The translations under genes and the position numbers were made by a program. From Flagellimonas alvinocaridis (GTDB taxonomy: Bacteria; Bacteroidota; Bacteroidia; Flavobacteriales; Flavobacteriaceae): a stretch of DNA of 64,000 nt. How positions within the stretch are numbered: position 1 is the stretch's first letter; every line of letters starts with the position of its first letter. Below the pieces are notes generated by a model. The model did no database searches. It was not told the DNA's origin and worked only from the letters and a program-made list of their open reading frames with translations. The stretch is from NCBI RefSeq assembly GCF_004916895.1, contig NZ_SNTZ01000012.1:1-64000 (forward strand), given 5' to 3'. This document shows, piece after piece, positions 35,843 through 45,502 of this stretch.

Positions 35843-37534
35843 ATGTCAGACGATAAAAAGGTCATTTTTTCAATGTCCGGGGTTACCAAGACCTTTAAAA
35901 CGGCCAACACCCCTGTACTCAAAAATATTTATCTCAGTTTCTTCTATGGGGCCAAGATTGGGATTCTGGGTCTCAATGGTTCCGGGAAATCAACCTTGCT
36001 CAAGATTATTGCCGGAGTGGATAAGAACTATCAGGGTGATGTGGTATTTTCTCCGGGATATACCGTAGGATATCTGGAACAGGAGCCCCAATTGGATGAA
36101 GAAAAGACCGTACTTGAAATCGTCAAGGAAGGTGCTGCCGAGACCGTTGCTATTTTGGATGAATACAATAAGATCAACGATATGTTCGGTCTACCCGAAG
36201 TATACGAGGATGCCGATAAGATGCAAAAGTTGATGGATAGACAAGCAGTGCTTCAAGACCAGATTGATGCTTCTAATGCATGGGAATTGGACACCAAGTT
36301 GGAGATTGCCATGGATGCACTGCGTACACCGGAATCGGACAAAAAAATAGGCGTGCTTTCCGGCGGGGAACGAAGACGTGTGGCCCTATGCAGGTTATTG
36401 CTACAAGAACCCGATGTACTTTTGTTGGATGAACCTACCAACCACTTGGATGCGGAGTCCGTACACTGGTTGGAACACCATTTGGCACAATATAAAGGAA
36501 CGGTGATTGCAGTAACACACGATCGTTATTTCCTGGACAATGTAGCAGGTTGGATTTTGGAACTGGATAGAGGTGAAGGCATTCCTTGGAAAGGGAATTA
36601 TTCCGGATGGTTGGACCAAAAGGCCAAGCGTTTGGCACAAGAAAGCAAGCAGGCCTCCAAAAGACAGAAGACTTTGGAACGTGAATTGGATTGGGTTCGT
36701 CAAGGGGCCAAAGGAAGACAGACCAAGCAAAAGGCTCGTCTGAAGAATTATGACAAACTCCTTAGCCAGGACCAAAAACAGCTGGAAGAGAAACTGGAAA
36801 TCTACATTCCCAACGGACCACGATTGGGTACCAACGTTATTGAATCCAAAGGGGTGAGCAAAGCTTATGGGGATAAATTGTTGTATGAAGATTTAAACTT
36901 CAATCTGCCCCAAGCAGGGATTGTGGGAATTATTGGTCCCAACGGTGCTGGTAAGACCACCATCTTTAGAATGATCATGGGCGAGGAAACCCCGGACAAA
37001 GGTGAATTTATTGTCGGGGATACCGCCAAGTTGGCCTACGTGGACCAAAGCCATTCCAATATCGACCCAGAAAAAAGCATTTGGGAAAATTTCAGTGATG
37101 GACAAGAATTGATCATGATGGGAGGGAAGCAAGTGAATTCCCGAGCTTATTTAAGCCGATTTAACTTCTCTGGTAGTGAGCAGAACAAAAAGGTAAACAT
37201 GCTTTCCGGTGGAGAGCGTAACCGACTTCATTTGGCCATGACCTTAAAAGAGGAGGGCAACGTTCTACTATTGGATGAGCCTACCAACGATTTGGACGTG
37301 AATACGTTGAGAGCCTTGGAGGAAGGTCTGGAAAATTTTGCTGGCTGTGCGGTGATCATTTCCCACGACAGGTGGTTCTTGGATAGGATTTGCACCCATA
37401 TTTTGGCGTTTGAAGGGGATTCACAGGTATATTTCTTTGAAGGATCTTTCTCAGATTATGAGGAGAATAAAAAGAAACGCTTGGGAACGGATATCATGCC
37501 CAAGCGTATCAAATACAAGAAACTTATTAGGTAG
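35843..37534 (+). CDS. ettA: Energy-dependent translational throttle protein EttA (ABC-F)
   Basis: 563 residues with two ABC ATPase domains and no membrane segments. Walker A: GLNGSGKST near residue 47 and GPNGAGKTT near 365; signatures LSGGERRRVALCRLL and LSGGERNRLHLAM; Walker B LLLDEPTNHLD and LLLDEPTNDLD. The linker arm with many Lys/Arg (KRLAQESKQASKRQKTLERE region) is the ribosome-contacting part. C-terminus FEGSFSDYEENKKKRLG is typical for EttA. It gates the first elongation cycle in response to ADP/ATP ratio in E. coli. Confidence 0.95.
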   Translation: MSDDKKVIFSMSGVTKTFKTANTPVLKNIYLSFFYGAKIGILGLNGSGKSTLLKIIAGVDKNYQGDVVFSPGYTVGYLEQEPQLDEEKTVLEIVKEGAAETVAILDEYNKINDMFGLPEVYEDADKMQKLMDRQAVLQDQIDASNAWELDTKLEIAMDALRTPESDKKIGVLSGGERRRVALCRLLLQEPDVLLLDEPTNHLDAESVHWLEHHLAQYKGTVIAVTHDRYFLDNVAGWILELDRGEGIPWKGNYSGWLDQKAKRLAQESKQASKRQKTLERELDWVRQGAKGRQTKQKARLKNYDKLLSQDQKQLEEKLEIYIPNGPRLGTNVIESKGVSKAYGDKLLYEDLNFNLPQAGIVGIIGPNGAGKTTIFRMIMGEETPDKGEFIVGDTAKLAYVDQSHSNIDPEKSIWENFSDGQELIMMGGKQVNSRAYLSRFNFSGSEQNKKVNMLSGGERNRLHLAMTLKEEGNVLLLDEPTNDLDVNTLRALEEGLENFAGCAVIISHDRWFLDRICTHILAFEGDSQVYFFEGSFSDYEENKKKRLGTDIMPKRIKYKKLIR

Positions 37535-37543
37535 ACGGGAATT

Positions 37544-38224
37544 TTACTCTTCTCCGCCGATATTTTTCAATCCTTCCTCAAGAAGTTTTCTGGCGTTTTC
37601 CAGATACATTTTTTGGTGATATTCCAAACTATTGGGGTCATTGTTGTTTTCATCAGGAGAGCTTCCAATGGTTTTTGAAAGTTCCACAAGCTGGTCGATG
37701 GCCTGTTTGGCCGTATTAAGTTTTTCGCGGGAGTGTTTCTCAAATACCTTAATCATTTCCAGTTCCATAGCATTTTCGGGAGCTTCAGCATCAGCATGGG
37801 CCTGATGTTCCATAGTGGTGGTTGCATTATCGGCAACGGTCATTGGGGCAGAAACACCCAAAGTACATTCATCCAAGATGGTAATCAGTTCATTGATTTG
37901 TCCAAGGGCTTTTTTGGTAAAAAACCTTCCAGCTTCCCAATCAATGGGCTCAATTGCTTTGTCCAAGGTCTCCAAAGCGTCCAAAGTCTTGTTCTCGGCC
38001 TTGGCACAATCACAATCGTCCCTAAAGGTTTTGGATTTTTCAAGAGCCGTTAATGCTCTTTCGGCATAATACATTTGGTGTTCAAAGTTAGTAGCGGTCA
38101 TTCCTTTTTTGCAATGATTGAGCGCGTAAGTAACCTTGGAATAAAAATTGTCACATTGGGAGAAAGCAGCTTGAAGTGCACAGAAAAATGCAATAGCTAC
38201 TAAAACATGGGATTTGGGAGCCAT
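37544..38224 (-). CDS. Secreted helical protein of unknown function
   Basis: About 226 residues. Signal peptide (VLVAIAFFCALQAAFSQ), then an almost all-helical protein with a Cys-rich first half (QCDNFYSKV, NHCKKGM, DDCDCAKAEN) and an Ala/Glu-rich second half. No family function is known to me. ATG 38224 is preferred over the upstream TTG. The gene ends 9 bases from the convergent ettA. Confidence 0.7.
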   Translation of the reverse strand: MAPKSHVLVAIAFFCALQAAFSQCDNFYSKVTYALNHCKKGMTATNFEHQMYYAERALTALEKSKTFRDDCDCAKAENKTLDALETLDKAIEPIDWEAGRFFTKKALGQINELITILDECTLGVSAPMTVADNATTTMEHQAHADAEAPENAMELEMIKVFEKHSREKLNTAKQAIDQLVELSKTIGSSPDENNNDPNSLEYHQKMYLENARKLLEEGLKNIGGEE

Positions 38225-38293
38225 GGTCAAGTATTTTTTGATTTGGTTAAGTCTGTAATCTAAACGACAATATATGAGGAATATTTTATTCCA

Positions 38294-39085
38294 TCAAAAA
38301 TCGTCATTCGGATACCAATCCAGTTGCACCACTTTTATCTTGGAGTTTCCTTCGTTAAGGAGTTTTTTGAACTTTTCAACATCGCTTACATCAGGGCGAC
38401 CTCTATAGTGATATGGGTAGACTTCTTTAGGCTGAAATTCCAAAACGGCATCTGCAGCACTTTCCACAGTCATGGTGTAGGGGAGGTTCATGCATACAAA
38501 GGCCTTGTCAATATTTTTCAGTGCCCTCATTTCAGGGATGTCCTCCGTGTCCCCAGAAAAATAGAGACGCTGCCCACCTATGGTCAAGACATAACCGTTT
38601 CCACGTCCTTTGGTATGAAAATCCAACGCTTCTTCTCGCAAATTATACATGGGAATGGCTTCAACCGCTATTCCCGAATAGGTTTTGGTGTCACCATTGT
38701 TCAGAACATCCACGGTTAATGTGGATTCATCTGGAATTTCATCAACAACAGCTTGGGGAGCAATTATTATTGTGCTTTCCAATGAAATTTCCTGAAGGGT
38801 TTCCAAATTAAAATGATCACCATGGATATCGGTCACCAAAATAATATCTGGGCCATTTTGCCCTTCAAAAGCTGACTTTCCTCCCACGGGGTCTATATAT
38901 AAGGTAACATCGTTCCATTCCAAAACGGCAGTGGCATGTTCAATAGGTATTATGGAAACTTCCGTAAGACTATCAATCTCAGCTTCGACAATCGCTTCAG
39001 GGGTTTCTTCCGATGACTTATTTTTTGATTTACAACTGGCAATCAAAACGATGCCGAGTACTAGTGGAATTATTTTTTTCATCAT
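38294..39085 (-). CDS. MBL-fold metallo-hydrolase, lipoprotein (UlaG-like)
   Basis: 263 residues. The lipobox is LIASC near residue 18. The metallo-beta-lactamase fold shows TDIHGDHFN (HxxxDH-like metal site), YFSGDTEDIPEM and a final HYRG. The closest named relatives are the UlaG-like Zn-dependent hydrolases, which act on sugar lactones or phosphates, but a lipid-anchored periplasmic form has no assigned substrate. Two adjacent ATGs (39085, 39082) are equivalent. Confidence 0.85.
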   Translation of the reverse strand: MMKKIIPLVLGIVLIASCKSKNKSSEETPEAIVEAEIDSLTEVSIIPIEHATAVLEWNDVTLYIDPVGGKSAFEGQNGPDIILVTDIHGDHFNLETLQEISLESTIIIAPQAVVDEIPDESTLTVDVLNNGDTKTYSGIAVEAIPMYNLREEALDFHTKGRGNGYVLTIGGQRLYFSGDTEDIPEMRALKNIDKAFVCMNLPYTMTVESAADAVLEFQPKEVYPYHYRGRPDVSDVEKFKKLLNEGNSKIKVVQLDWYPNDDF

Positions 39086-39249
39086 GGCTACTTTTTTGAA
39101 GTTCCTTTAAAATTAAGGTATCTAGACTTTTATGGCGATTTTTTTAAGATTATTTTATTGCAAATGATCCAAACAACGATCTAAAGCGTATATAAACCAA
39201 ACACGATTGATTAAAAACCTTAAACGAGAATCAATTAACACAAAAAGTT

Positions 39250-40137
39250 ATGACAGAAGCAAAAAATAACAACGGATTGAAGGTAATCGCAGGTTTGTTG
39301 GGTGTAGTTCTTTTGGGAACCATTATCTACACCGTAAGCCTTTACCAAGATAAAAAGAAAACCACTCAGGCACTTACACAAGAAAAAGAGTTGGTTGTTG
39401 AAGATTTGAACAACTTGAAATCTGAGTACGACAAAGCTATCCTTGAAAGCAATGCTACAAACGAAGAGTTGGTTGCCGCTAGGGACAATATTGCAAAATA
39501 CATCGATTCAGTGCAGGGCATGAAAGCCGATATCGCTTCTCTTTCTAGATACAGAAGACAAGTAAGTGTACTTAAAGCAGAAAGAGAAAAACTATTGAAG
39601 CAAGTAGATTCCTTGACACAATCCAACAGCTTGTTGGCCATGCAACGTGACAGCACATTTACTGAATTGGAGAAGCAGACAGTTTTCAACGATTCATTGA
39701 TCGTTCAGAACACCCAATTGGCTGATGCAGTAGAAAGAGGTTCTGCCCTTAGCCTTTCTAAATTCTCTGTAGATGCTGTTAAGGAAAGAAGCAGCGGTAA
39801 ATTGGTATCTACTTCCAGAGCCAAAGCTACTGATAAATTCAAGGTTTGTTTTACAGTTGCCGATAACGTAATAGCCGAAGCTGGTGACAGAGAGTTCTTC
39901 ATTGAAGTTCTTGATCCACAAGGAAATGTTTTGGGTGACAGTTTCTCAAAATCCAACGAAGAAGGTGCTTCCATCTCTTACAGTAAAGGAACCAACTTCT
40001 ATTATGAGAACAGCTCTTTGGATGTTTGTGACTACATAAACAAGCCTGCCAGTGATTTCCAAAAAGGAAACTACATGGTAAATGTTTACGACAGCAATTT
40101 GAAACTGTTGGGAACTTCCAAGTTTGAGTTGAAATAA
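39250..40137 (+). CDS. Membrane-anchored coiled-coil protein of unknown function
   Basis: 295 residues. One membrane helix (LKVIAGLLGVVLLGTIIYTVSLY, about 10-32, in parts), a long coiled coil (about 35-170; heptads with Lys/Glu) and a C-terminal beta domain (about 195-290; KFKVCFTVADNVIAEAGDREFFI). Codon use looks more selective (many GAA, AAC, CTT/TTG, TCT) than in neighbours, which would fit high expression; not measured. The gene stands alone and ends in a strong terminator. An envelope structural role is possible. Confidence 0.7.
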   Translation: MTEAKNNNGLKVIAGLLGVVLLGTIIYTVSLYQDKKKTTQALTQEKELVVEDLNNLKSEYDKAILESNATNEELVAARDNIAKYIDSVQGMKADIASLSRYRRQVSVLKAEREKLLKQVDSLTQSNSLLAMQRDSTFTELEKQTVFNDSLIVQNTQLADAVERGSALSLSKFSVDAVKERSSGKLVSTSRAKATDKFKVCFTVADNVIAEAGDREFFIEVLDPQGNVLGDSFSKSNEEGASISYSKGTNFYYENSSLDVCDYINKPASDFQKGNYMVNVYDSNLKLLGTSKFELK

Positions 40138-40158
40138 TACACACACTATCCATAAACC

Positions 40159-40189
40159 AAAAAGCCTGCTCATGATGAGCAGGCTTTTT
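40159..40189. terminator. Strong bidirectional terminator between convergent genes
   Basis: A 14-bp perfect stem (AAAAAGCCTGCTCA / TGAGCAGGCTTTTT) with a 3-base loop, flanked by A and T runs. It serves the coiled-coil gene on the plus strand and fumC on the minus strand. Confidence 0.9.
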
Positions 40190-40215
40190 TATTTTATACT
40201 TTATGGCCTAGATAG

Positions 40216-41613
40216 TTACTTTAAACTGCCCACCATATCCTCGGGTCGTACCCAAGCATCGTATTCTTCAGGGGTTACATAGCCAAGATTTATAGCCTCT
40301 TCTTTTAAGGTAGTTCCATTTTTATGGGCTGTATTGGCAATTTCGGCAGCCTTATAATACCCGATTTTAGTATTTAGTGCCGTAACCAACATTAATGAAT
40401 TGTTCAAGAGTGTCTTGATTACTTCATGGTTAGGTTCTATGCCTATCGCACAGTTTTCGTCAAAGCTTACACAAGCATCACCCAATAATTGGGCAGATTG
40501 TAGAATATTTGCGGCCATCATGGGTTTAAACACGTTAAGTTCATAGTGCCCTTGGGTGCCACCAACACTTATGGCCACATCGTTACCCAATACTTGGGCA
40601 CAGACCATGGTCAAAGCTTCACATTGGGTTGGGTTTACCTTACCGGGCATAATGGAGCTGCCTGGCTCATTGGCAGGGATAATAATCTCGCCAATACCAG
40701 AACGGGGTCCAGAAGCCATCATCCTGATATCATTGGCAATTTTGTTCAATGACACCGCCAATTGTTTAAGTGCTCCATGACTTTCTACAATGGCATCATG
40801 CGAAGCCAACGCTTCAAACTTGTTTTTTGCCGTTATAAAGGGAAGTCCTGTAAAGTCGGCAATATACTTTGCCACAAGAACATCATATCCTTTTGGCGTA
40901 TTAAGACCAGTACCCACGGCTGTCCCACCTAATGCCAATTCGCTCAAGTGGGGCAATGTATTTTTTAATGCTTTTAGTCCATGATCAAGTTGAGAGACAT
41001 ATCCAGAGAATTCCTGTCCAAGGGTTAGGGGAGTGGCATCCATTAAATGGGTACGTCCAATTTTCACGACTTCCTTGAACTCTTTGGATTTCTTCTCCAG
41101 TGTATTTTTAAGTTGCTCAACACCAGGAATGGTTACTTCAACAATCTTCTTATAAGCCGCAATGTGCATTCCCGTAGGAAAAGTATCATTGGAAGACTGG
41201 CTTTTGTTCACATCGTCATTGGGTTGTATGGTTTTTTCACCTTCCCCAATTTTTTTGCCCGCAATTTCATGGGCCCTGTTGGCCACCACTTCATTTACGT
41301 TCATATTACTCTGGGTTCCTGAGCCCGTTTGCCAAACTACCAATGGAAATTGGTCATCATGCTTTCCGGCCAGAATTTCATCACACACCTGCGCAATTAA
41401 ATCCCTTTTTTCCACAGAAAGAACACCAAGCTCATGGTTGGCATATGCCGCCGCTTTTTTAAGATAGGCAAAACCATACACCACATCCAAAGGCATGGAA
41501 GCTGAAGGACCAATTTTAAAATTGTTTCGGGAGCGCTCAGTTTGTGCACCCCAATATTTATCAGAAGGTACTTTTACCTCCCCCATGGTATCTTTTTCGA
41601 CTCTAAAACTCAT
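40216..41613 (-). CDS. fumC: Fumarate hydratase class II
   Basis: 465 residues, standard length. The superfamily signature [12 protein letters not shown] lies near residue 320; further FumC markers are [14 protein letters not shown] near 105, QSSNDTFPT near 140 and [16 protein letters not shown] at the C-terminus. It hydrates fumarate to L-malate in the TCA cycle. The gene is monocistronic with a TACCTTTG -7 box (41633-41640) about 20 bases before the ATG. Confidence 0.96.
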   Translation of the reverse strand: MSFRVEKDTMGEVKVPSDKYWGAQTERSRNNFKIGPSASMPLDVVYGFAYLKKAAAYANHELGVLSVEKRDLIAQVCDEILAGKHDDQFPLVVWQTGSGTQSNMNVNEVVANRAHEIAGKKIGEGEKTIQPNDDVNKSQSSNDTFPTGMHIAAYKKIVEVTIPGVEQLKNTLEKKSKEFKEVVKIGRTHLMDATPLTLGQEFSGYVSQLDHGLKALKNTLPHLSELALGGTAVGTGLNTPKGYDVLVAKYIADFTGLPFITAKNKFEALASHDAIVESHGALKQLAVSLNKIANDIRMMASGPRSGIGEIIIPANEPGSSIMPGKVNPTQCEALTMVCAQVLGNDVAISVGGTQGHYELNVFKPMMAANILQSAQLLGDACVSFDENCAIGIEPNHEVIKTLLNNSLMLVTALNTKIGYYKAAEIANTAHKNGTTLKEEAINLGYVTPEEYDAWVRPEDMVGSLK

Positions 41614-41632
41614 TTTACAAAATTTTGATACA

Positions 41633-41640
41633 CAAAGGTA
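41633..41640 (-). promoter_or_regulatory. Candidate -7 box of fumC
   Basis: Reading the minus strand, TACCTTTG fits TAnnTTTG, 19 bases before the start codon. No TTG at normal -33 distance was identified. Confidence 0.35.
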
Positions 41641-41700
41641 GTTGTTAGTAGAATTATATGGTAGTGCTAAGGGTTATATATACTTTTTTTGAAGGTAGAT

Positions 41701-41732
41701 TTGTTTTTTATGAAAAGAACAAACTATCTTTG
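41701..41732 (+). promoter_or_regulatory. Bacteroidota-type promoter for the 57-aa membrane protein gene
   Basis: TTG at 41701-41703 and TATCTTTG at 41725-41732 with a 21-base spacer match the -33/-7 consensus. The ATG follows 20 bases later. Confidence 0.6.
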
Positions 41733-41752
41733 TTGAACAAAAGGAAAGAATA

Positions 41753-41926
41753 ATGTTCGAATTTGACCAATATTTAGGTTTTTTAGCTTTTTTGACAATT
41801 TTGACCATCGGTTTTTGGTTGATGATCTTCTTATTGACCTTTGTGGTTCCTTACTGGTTGATTGGTAATCTTAGGGAAATGATGAAAGAAAAACGCGAGG
41901 CCAAACGTGCCCAGCTCGAAGAATAA
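41753..41926 (+). CDS. 57-residue single-pass membrane protein
   Basis: A short gene below the usual size cutoff. It encodes MFEFDQYLGFLAFLTILTIG and onward: a hydrophobic helix or helical pair (about 8-38) ending VVPYWLIGNL, then a charged tail REMMKEKREAKRAQLEE. Support comes from a consensus promoter upstream (41701-41732), an ATG at good distance and a terminator directly downstream (41941-41972). No function is known; small membrane proteins of this design often bind a larger membrane partner. Confidence 0.7.
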   Translation: MFEFDQYLGFLAFLTILTIGFWLMIFLLTFVVPYWLIGNLREMMKEKREAKRAQLEE

Positions 41927-41940
41927 AAAATACGATTTAT

Positions 41941-41972
41941 AAAAAAAGAAGCCAATTTGGCTTCTTTTTTTT
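41941..41972. terminator. Bidirectional terminator
   Basis: AAAAAAAGAAGCC pairs with GGCTTCTTTTTTT around AATTT. It ends the small membrane protein gene on plus and the TonB-dependent receptor gene (stop at 41981) on minus. Confidence 0.85.
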
Positions 41973-41980
41973 GTCCCAGC

Positions 41981-44479
41981 TTAGGAATTTCCTCCCGCTT
42001 TAAACTCCCCTTCCTCTTCACCACCATCACCATTGGGTCGGTTGCCCTGTCTTTTCTCCTTGGGCTGGTTAAATCTGTATATAAATGATAGGTTTAACTG
42101 TCTTTTTCTCCATTGAAATTCACTATCCCTGATAAATGAAGTAGTTTGTGTATAGGATTGGCGCTTTCTTGAGTTGAACATATCACTTACATTTAATGAA
42201 AGTGTAGCCTTGTCCTTGAACAAGTCCTTGCTCAGAGCCATGTCCAAAGAAAACATTCCTTCGGTCTCGGTTTGGGCATTTTGCCGTGGACCCATATAAA
42301 ATGAATTTGCCTGAAGCTCAATTTTCGCTGGCAGTGTGAACTTGGAACTCAACCTAGTAAAAAAGCTTGAGTTGGAGGCACCGTAATCCACATTGTTGAA
42401 CTCTCCATCTGTACTGAACATAAAGAAATTGACGCTTCCATTCAATCTCCACCATTTTGTAGGACTGTACATTACGCCAGCTTCTGCACCAACACGTTCA
42501 TTGGTGGATAGGTTTATGGGCAGAGATCGGATGATTTGGATGCCGTCTGAAGTTACCTGGCCTGTTTCTTCTGTAATGAACTCAAAAGACCTTGTTTCTT
42601 TTTGATAGTAAATGGAAGAAGTGAAGGTCAAAGTTTTCCATCTTTTCATATATCCCAAGTCAAACGCATTGGCAAATGCAGGGTCAAGGTCCGGGTTCCC
42701 TTGAAAAACATTGGTCCTACTGGATCTTGATGGAAATGGATTGATGAACCAACCTCTTGGTCTGTTAATCCTTCTATTGTATCCAAGAGAGATGTTCTGG
42801 GTCTCTGAAATTTCAAAAACTAGGTTTACCGTAGGGAATAGGCCCAAATAATTTTTATCAAAATTAAGATCAACATCTTCCCCAATGAGCTCATCCAACA
42901 CAGCGCCATCAATGTCAGAATCCACACTCCCTTTCATTTGGGTATTTTCCAAACGCAAGCCTAGCAAAACAGAGAACTTGCCATATTTGTTACCATATTG
43001 GGTGTAGATTGCGTTTACGTTTTCGTGGTATGTGAAGATATTGGTCAAGTCGGTGTTGGTTTCAAAATTACCCGTACCTTGATTCAAGGTATCCAATTGA
43101 TAATCATTGACTTCCTTTTCAAAATTACCTCGGTAACCTGCTTCAAATTGCGCATCTCCCATGGGTAGAACATAATCTATCTGGGCCAAAATATCATCTT
43201 GGGTTTGCTTTTCATAAATGTTCTCAAGGGCCAACAAATTGTCATTTGGAAAAGTGTTGTTTTCCTGTATCACCGTCAAAAGATCTTCATCATCCGTTGA
43301 ATACTGAAAATCTGCTGTAAGCTTGTGGCCGCTATCATTTATGTTATTGGTATAGTTTAAGGAATACTGGCTGCTACGGTCATCCTCACCTTGATCCTCC
43401 GTTCTAAAGGTTCGACTGTCCAAATTGTTTTCTATAAAACGCTGGTTGTCGTTTTCCGTTAAATCATTTTCATCGGACCATCTATAAAAAACGCTACCGG
43501 TAATGGAAGATTTATCCGTTAGGAAATATTCCATCCCAAGATTTATGTTAAACCCATCATCATTGCGGCTGATGTCTCTTTCTTCGATGATTCTATCAAA
43601 CTGACTTGCATCGGAAAGGTAAGTGTTGTCATTTCTTCCTTCCCCTGGAGATTCCCTATGGAAATATCCCAATGTGTTGAAAATGTTGAACTTTTCAGTA
43701 CGAAGATTAAAATTGGTCGTTGCCCTTGCATTGAAAGGGATGCCCACGGTGGTATTAACGGACCCATTGATACCCAATGTCTTTTCCTTTTTGAGTATAA
43801 TATTTAGGATTCCCGCTGTTCCTTCTGCATCATAACGGGCAGACGGACTGGTAATTACCTCTACTTTTTCAATGGCATCTGCCGGTAGTTGGCGTAGGGC
43901 GTCAGTTGAACCAAATCCTGCCAGTGCAGAAGGTTTTCCATTGATTAATATCCGTACATTTTCGTTACCCCGTAAACTGATAGCTCCTTCAACATCCACA
44001 GAAACAGAAGGAATATTGCCCAATGCATCACTTACGTTACCTCCGCTTGTGGTGATATCCTTTCCAATGTTATAGACCTTTTTATCCAGTCTTACCTCCA
44101 CAGTGGTTTTTTCACCCACTACTTCAACTTCTTGGAGTTGTGCAACATCGGGTGCCAATACAATGGACCCCAAATTAATGGAGCTGTTGTAACTTTGGTT
44201 GGTGCGCGAAAAAGTTTTATAGGAGATATACTCCACCCGAATATTATATTGACCTGGTGAGGTCTGCACCTCAAATTTTCCATCCAAATCGGTGATTCCT
44301 CCAGTTACCTTATCTGGACTGTTCGCATCTTGTAATACAAAAGTTGCATATTCCAATGGTTGGCCTGAGTCTTGATCAACTACTTTCCCAGAAATGGTAA
44401 TGGAATTTTCGTTTGGCCTTGTTTGGGCACTAGTGGTAAAAATGGTCAATAATAACAACGGGACAATGATCCTGTGCAT
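41981..44479 (-). CDS. TonB-dependent outer-membrane receptor family protein
   Basis: 832 residues. Signal peptide (PLLLLTIFTTSAQ), carboxypeptidase-regulatory-like domain (about 27-110; GKVVDQDSGQPLEYATF), plug domain (about 130-215; SVDVEGAISLRGNENVRILINGKP) and a large beta-barrel (about 230-815) of the outer-membrane beta-barrel family 3 type. The substrate is not clear and there is no SusD partner, so it is not a standard SusCD glycan system. The C-terminus after the barrel is Gly/Glu-rich (NGDGGEEEGEF). Confidence 0.88.
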   Translation of the reverse strand: MHRIIVPLLLLTIFTTSAQTRPNENSITISGKVVDQDSGQPLEYATFVLQDANSPDKVTGGITDLDGKFEVQTSPGQYNIRVEYISYKTFSRTNQSYNSSINLGSIVLAPDVAQLQEVEVVGEKTTVEVRLDKKVYNIGKDITTSGGNVSDALGNIPSVSVDVEGAISLRGNENVRILINGKPSALAGFGSTDALRQLPADAIEKVEVITSPSARYDAEGTAGILNIILKKEKTLGINGSVNTTVGIPFNARATTNFNLRTEKFNIFNTLGYFHRESPGEGRNDNTYLSDASQFDRIIEERDISRNDDGFNINLGMEYFLTDKSSITGSVFYRWSDENDLTENDNQRFIENNLDSRTFRTEDQGEDDRSSQYSLNYTNNINDSGHKLTADFQYSTDDEDLLTVIQENNTFPNDNLLALENIYEKQTQDDILAQIDYVLPMGDAQFEAGYRGNFEKEVNDYQLDTLNQGTGNFETNTDLTNIFTYHENVNAIYTQYGNKYGKFSVLLGLRLENTQMKGSVDSDIDGAVLDELIGEDVDLNFDKNYLGLFPTVNLVFEISETQNISLGYNRRINRPRGWFINPFPSRSSRTNVFQGNPDLDPAFANAFDLGYMKRWKTLTFTSSIYYQKETRSFEFITEETGQVTSDGIQIIRSLPINLSTNERVGAEAGVMYSPTKWWRLNGSVNFFMFSTDGEFNNVDYGASNSSFFTRLSSKFTLPAKIELQANSFYMGPRQNAQTETEGMFSLDMALSKDLFKDKATLSLNVSDMFNSRKRQSYTQTTSFIRDSEFQWRKRQLNLSFIYRFNQPKEKRQGNRPNGDGGEEEGEFKAGGNS

Positions 44480-44580
44480 AGCTTGGTTTTAGATCATCAA
44501 ATTTGGTAGGAAATTCAGAAGAACTAAAATTAATATCTGCCAACAGCAGAAATGGGCCCGTCAATGACCTTAAGATTTTG

Positions 44581-45045
44581 TTAATCCTTTTTCTTTTTCT
44601 TCTTTTTCTTTTTGGACTTGAAGCTGTTTTCCTGTAGTTCCATAAAAGCGTTGTACTTGTCTTCGGGAAGGCCCGACTTTAGTTCCTCGTTCTGTCTTTT
44701 TTCGATCTTCTCGTATTCTTCTTTGGCTTTTAGCGGCTCCAATCCCAAGATTTGTAGCTCAATCCTTTGCTGAACAGATTGCAGCAAAGTGGTTCTTACA
44801 ACGGCTTCTTCAAAAGGGTTGAGACCTAAAGCTTCGGTAATGGAAGGCATTTGTCCGTCTACGATTTCCTCTGCAGTTGGAGGATCCTCCTTTTTTGGGG
44901 TATCATGTACTTGGGGAAGTGTACTTTGCCTTCTACCATATCGGTTTCCATAGGGCGACCCATATCCATATTGGGCAAAAGTCTCACTTGTAAAAAGTAA
45001 TCCTATCAATAGGGTGAGAATACTTAGAGTATGCACTTTTTTCAT
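44581..45045 (-). CDS. Secreted small protein with poly-lysine tail
   Basis: 154 residues. Signal peptide (ILTLLIGLLFTSETFAQ), a Gly/Tyr/Arg-rich stretch (YGYGSPYGNRYGRRQ), a helical middle (about 55-135; TEALGLNPFEEAVVRTTLLQ) and an end of about nine consecutive Lys then Asp. The helical part resembles periplasmic Spy-like or anti-sigma-associated helical proteins in outline only. ATG 45045 starts the signal; an open frame extends 30 bases upstream. Confidence 0.65.
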   Translation of the reverse strand: MKKVHTLSILTLLIGLLFTSETFAQYGYGSPYGNRYGRRQSTLPQVHDTPKKEDPPTAEEIVDGQMPSITEALGLNPFEEAVVRTTLLQSVQQRIELQILGLEPLKAKEEYEKIEKRQNEELKSGLPEDKYNAFMELQENSFKSKKKKKKKKKD

Positions 45046-45128
45046 GACAGTCGATTCAATTTTCAAAAATAGCAAATGTTATGCCTTTTCTATGCTAATG
45101 TTGATATAAATACCTCTGAGCATCAATT

Positions 45129-45470
45129 CTATAGCAAGGTATTGATTTTTTCAGCTGGTCTACCAACAACGGCTTTCTTTCCATTGATTATAATAGGTCG
45201 CTCAATAAGCTTTGGATGCTCCACCATGGCAGCAATAATTTCATCATCGGAAAGTTCTTTCCCTTTATAATTTTCCTTCCAAATGGCTTCACTTTTACGG
45301 ACAAGCTCCAATGGGGACATCCCAAGAAATCCTAAAATTTCCCTTAGCTCATCTTCGGAAGGGATGTCTTCCAAATACTTTACTATTTCAAAATCTTTTC
45401 CTGCGTTCTCCAAAAGTTCCAATCCTTCTCTGGATTTTCTACATCTTGGATTGTGATATATTTTGATCAT
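45129..45470 (-). CDS. ArsC/Spx-family thioredoxin-fold reductase
   Basis: 113 residues, the length of ArsC. The catalytic Cys sits in YHNPRCRKSREG (residues 6-17), with the family's ERPIIINGKKAVVGRP near the C-terminus (position of the ArsC Arg cluster). Arsenate reductases of this class use glutaredoxin and one Cys. No ars operon genes adjoin it, so a general YffB/Spx-like redox role is equally likely. Confidence 0.85.
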   Translation of the reverse strand: MIKIYHNPRCRKSREGLELLENAGKDFEIVKYLEDIPSEDELREILGFLGMSPLELVRKSEAIWKENYKGKELSDDEIIAAMVEHPKLIERPIIINGKKAVVGRPAEKINTLL

Positions 45471-45477
45471 CGTATTA

Positions 45478-45502
45478 TTGGTTCTCGGTTCTTGGTTCTC
45501 GG
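45478..45502. repeat. Direct repeat TTGGTTCTCGG, two copies 14 bp apart
   Basis: TTGGTTCTCGG is at 45478-45488 and 45492-45502, immediately upstream of the ArsC-like gene and followed by the CTGATGACTGATG duplication. This looks like an intergenic low-complexity repeat rather than a designed operator. Confidence 0.45.

Noticed and set aside
41614..41752. tRNA or riboswitch in the intergenic regions
   Set aside because: No cloverleaf or known aptamer pattern could be drawn in this or other gaps; only promoter boxes and terminators were seen.
41981..44479. SusCD-type glycan utilisation locus
   Set aside because: No SusD-like gene or glycoside hydrolase adjoins the TonB-dependent receptor, and the other plug proteins have no barrel.
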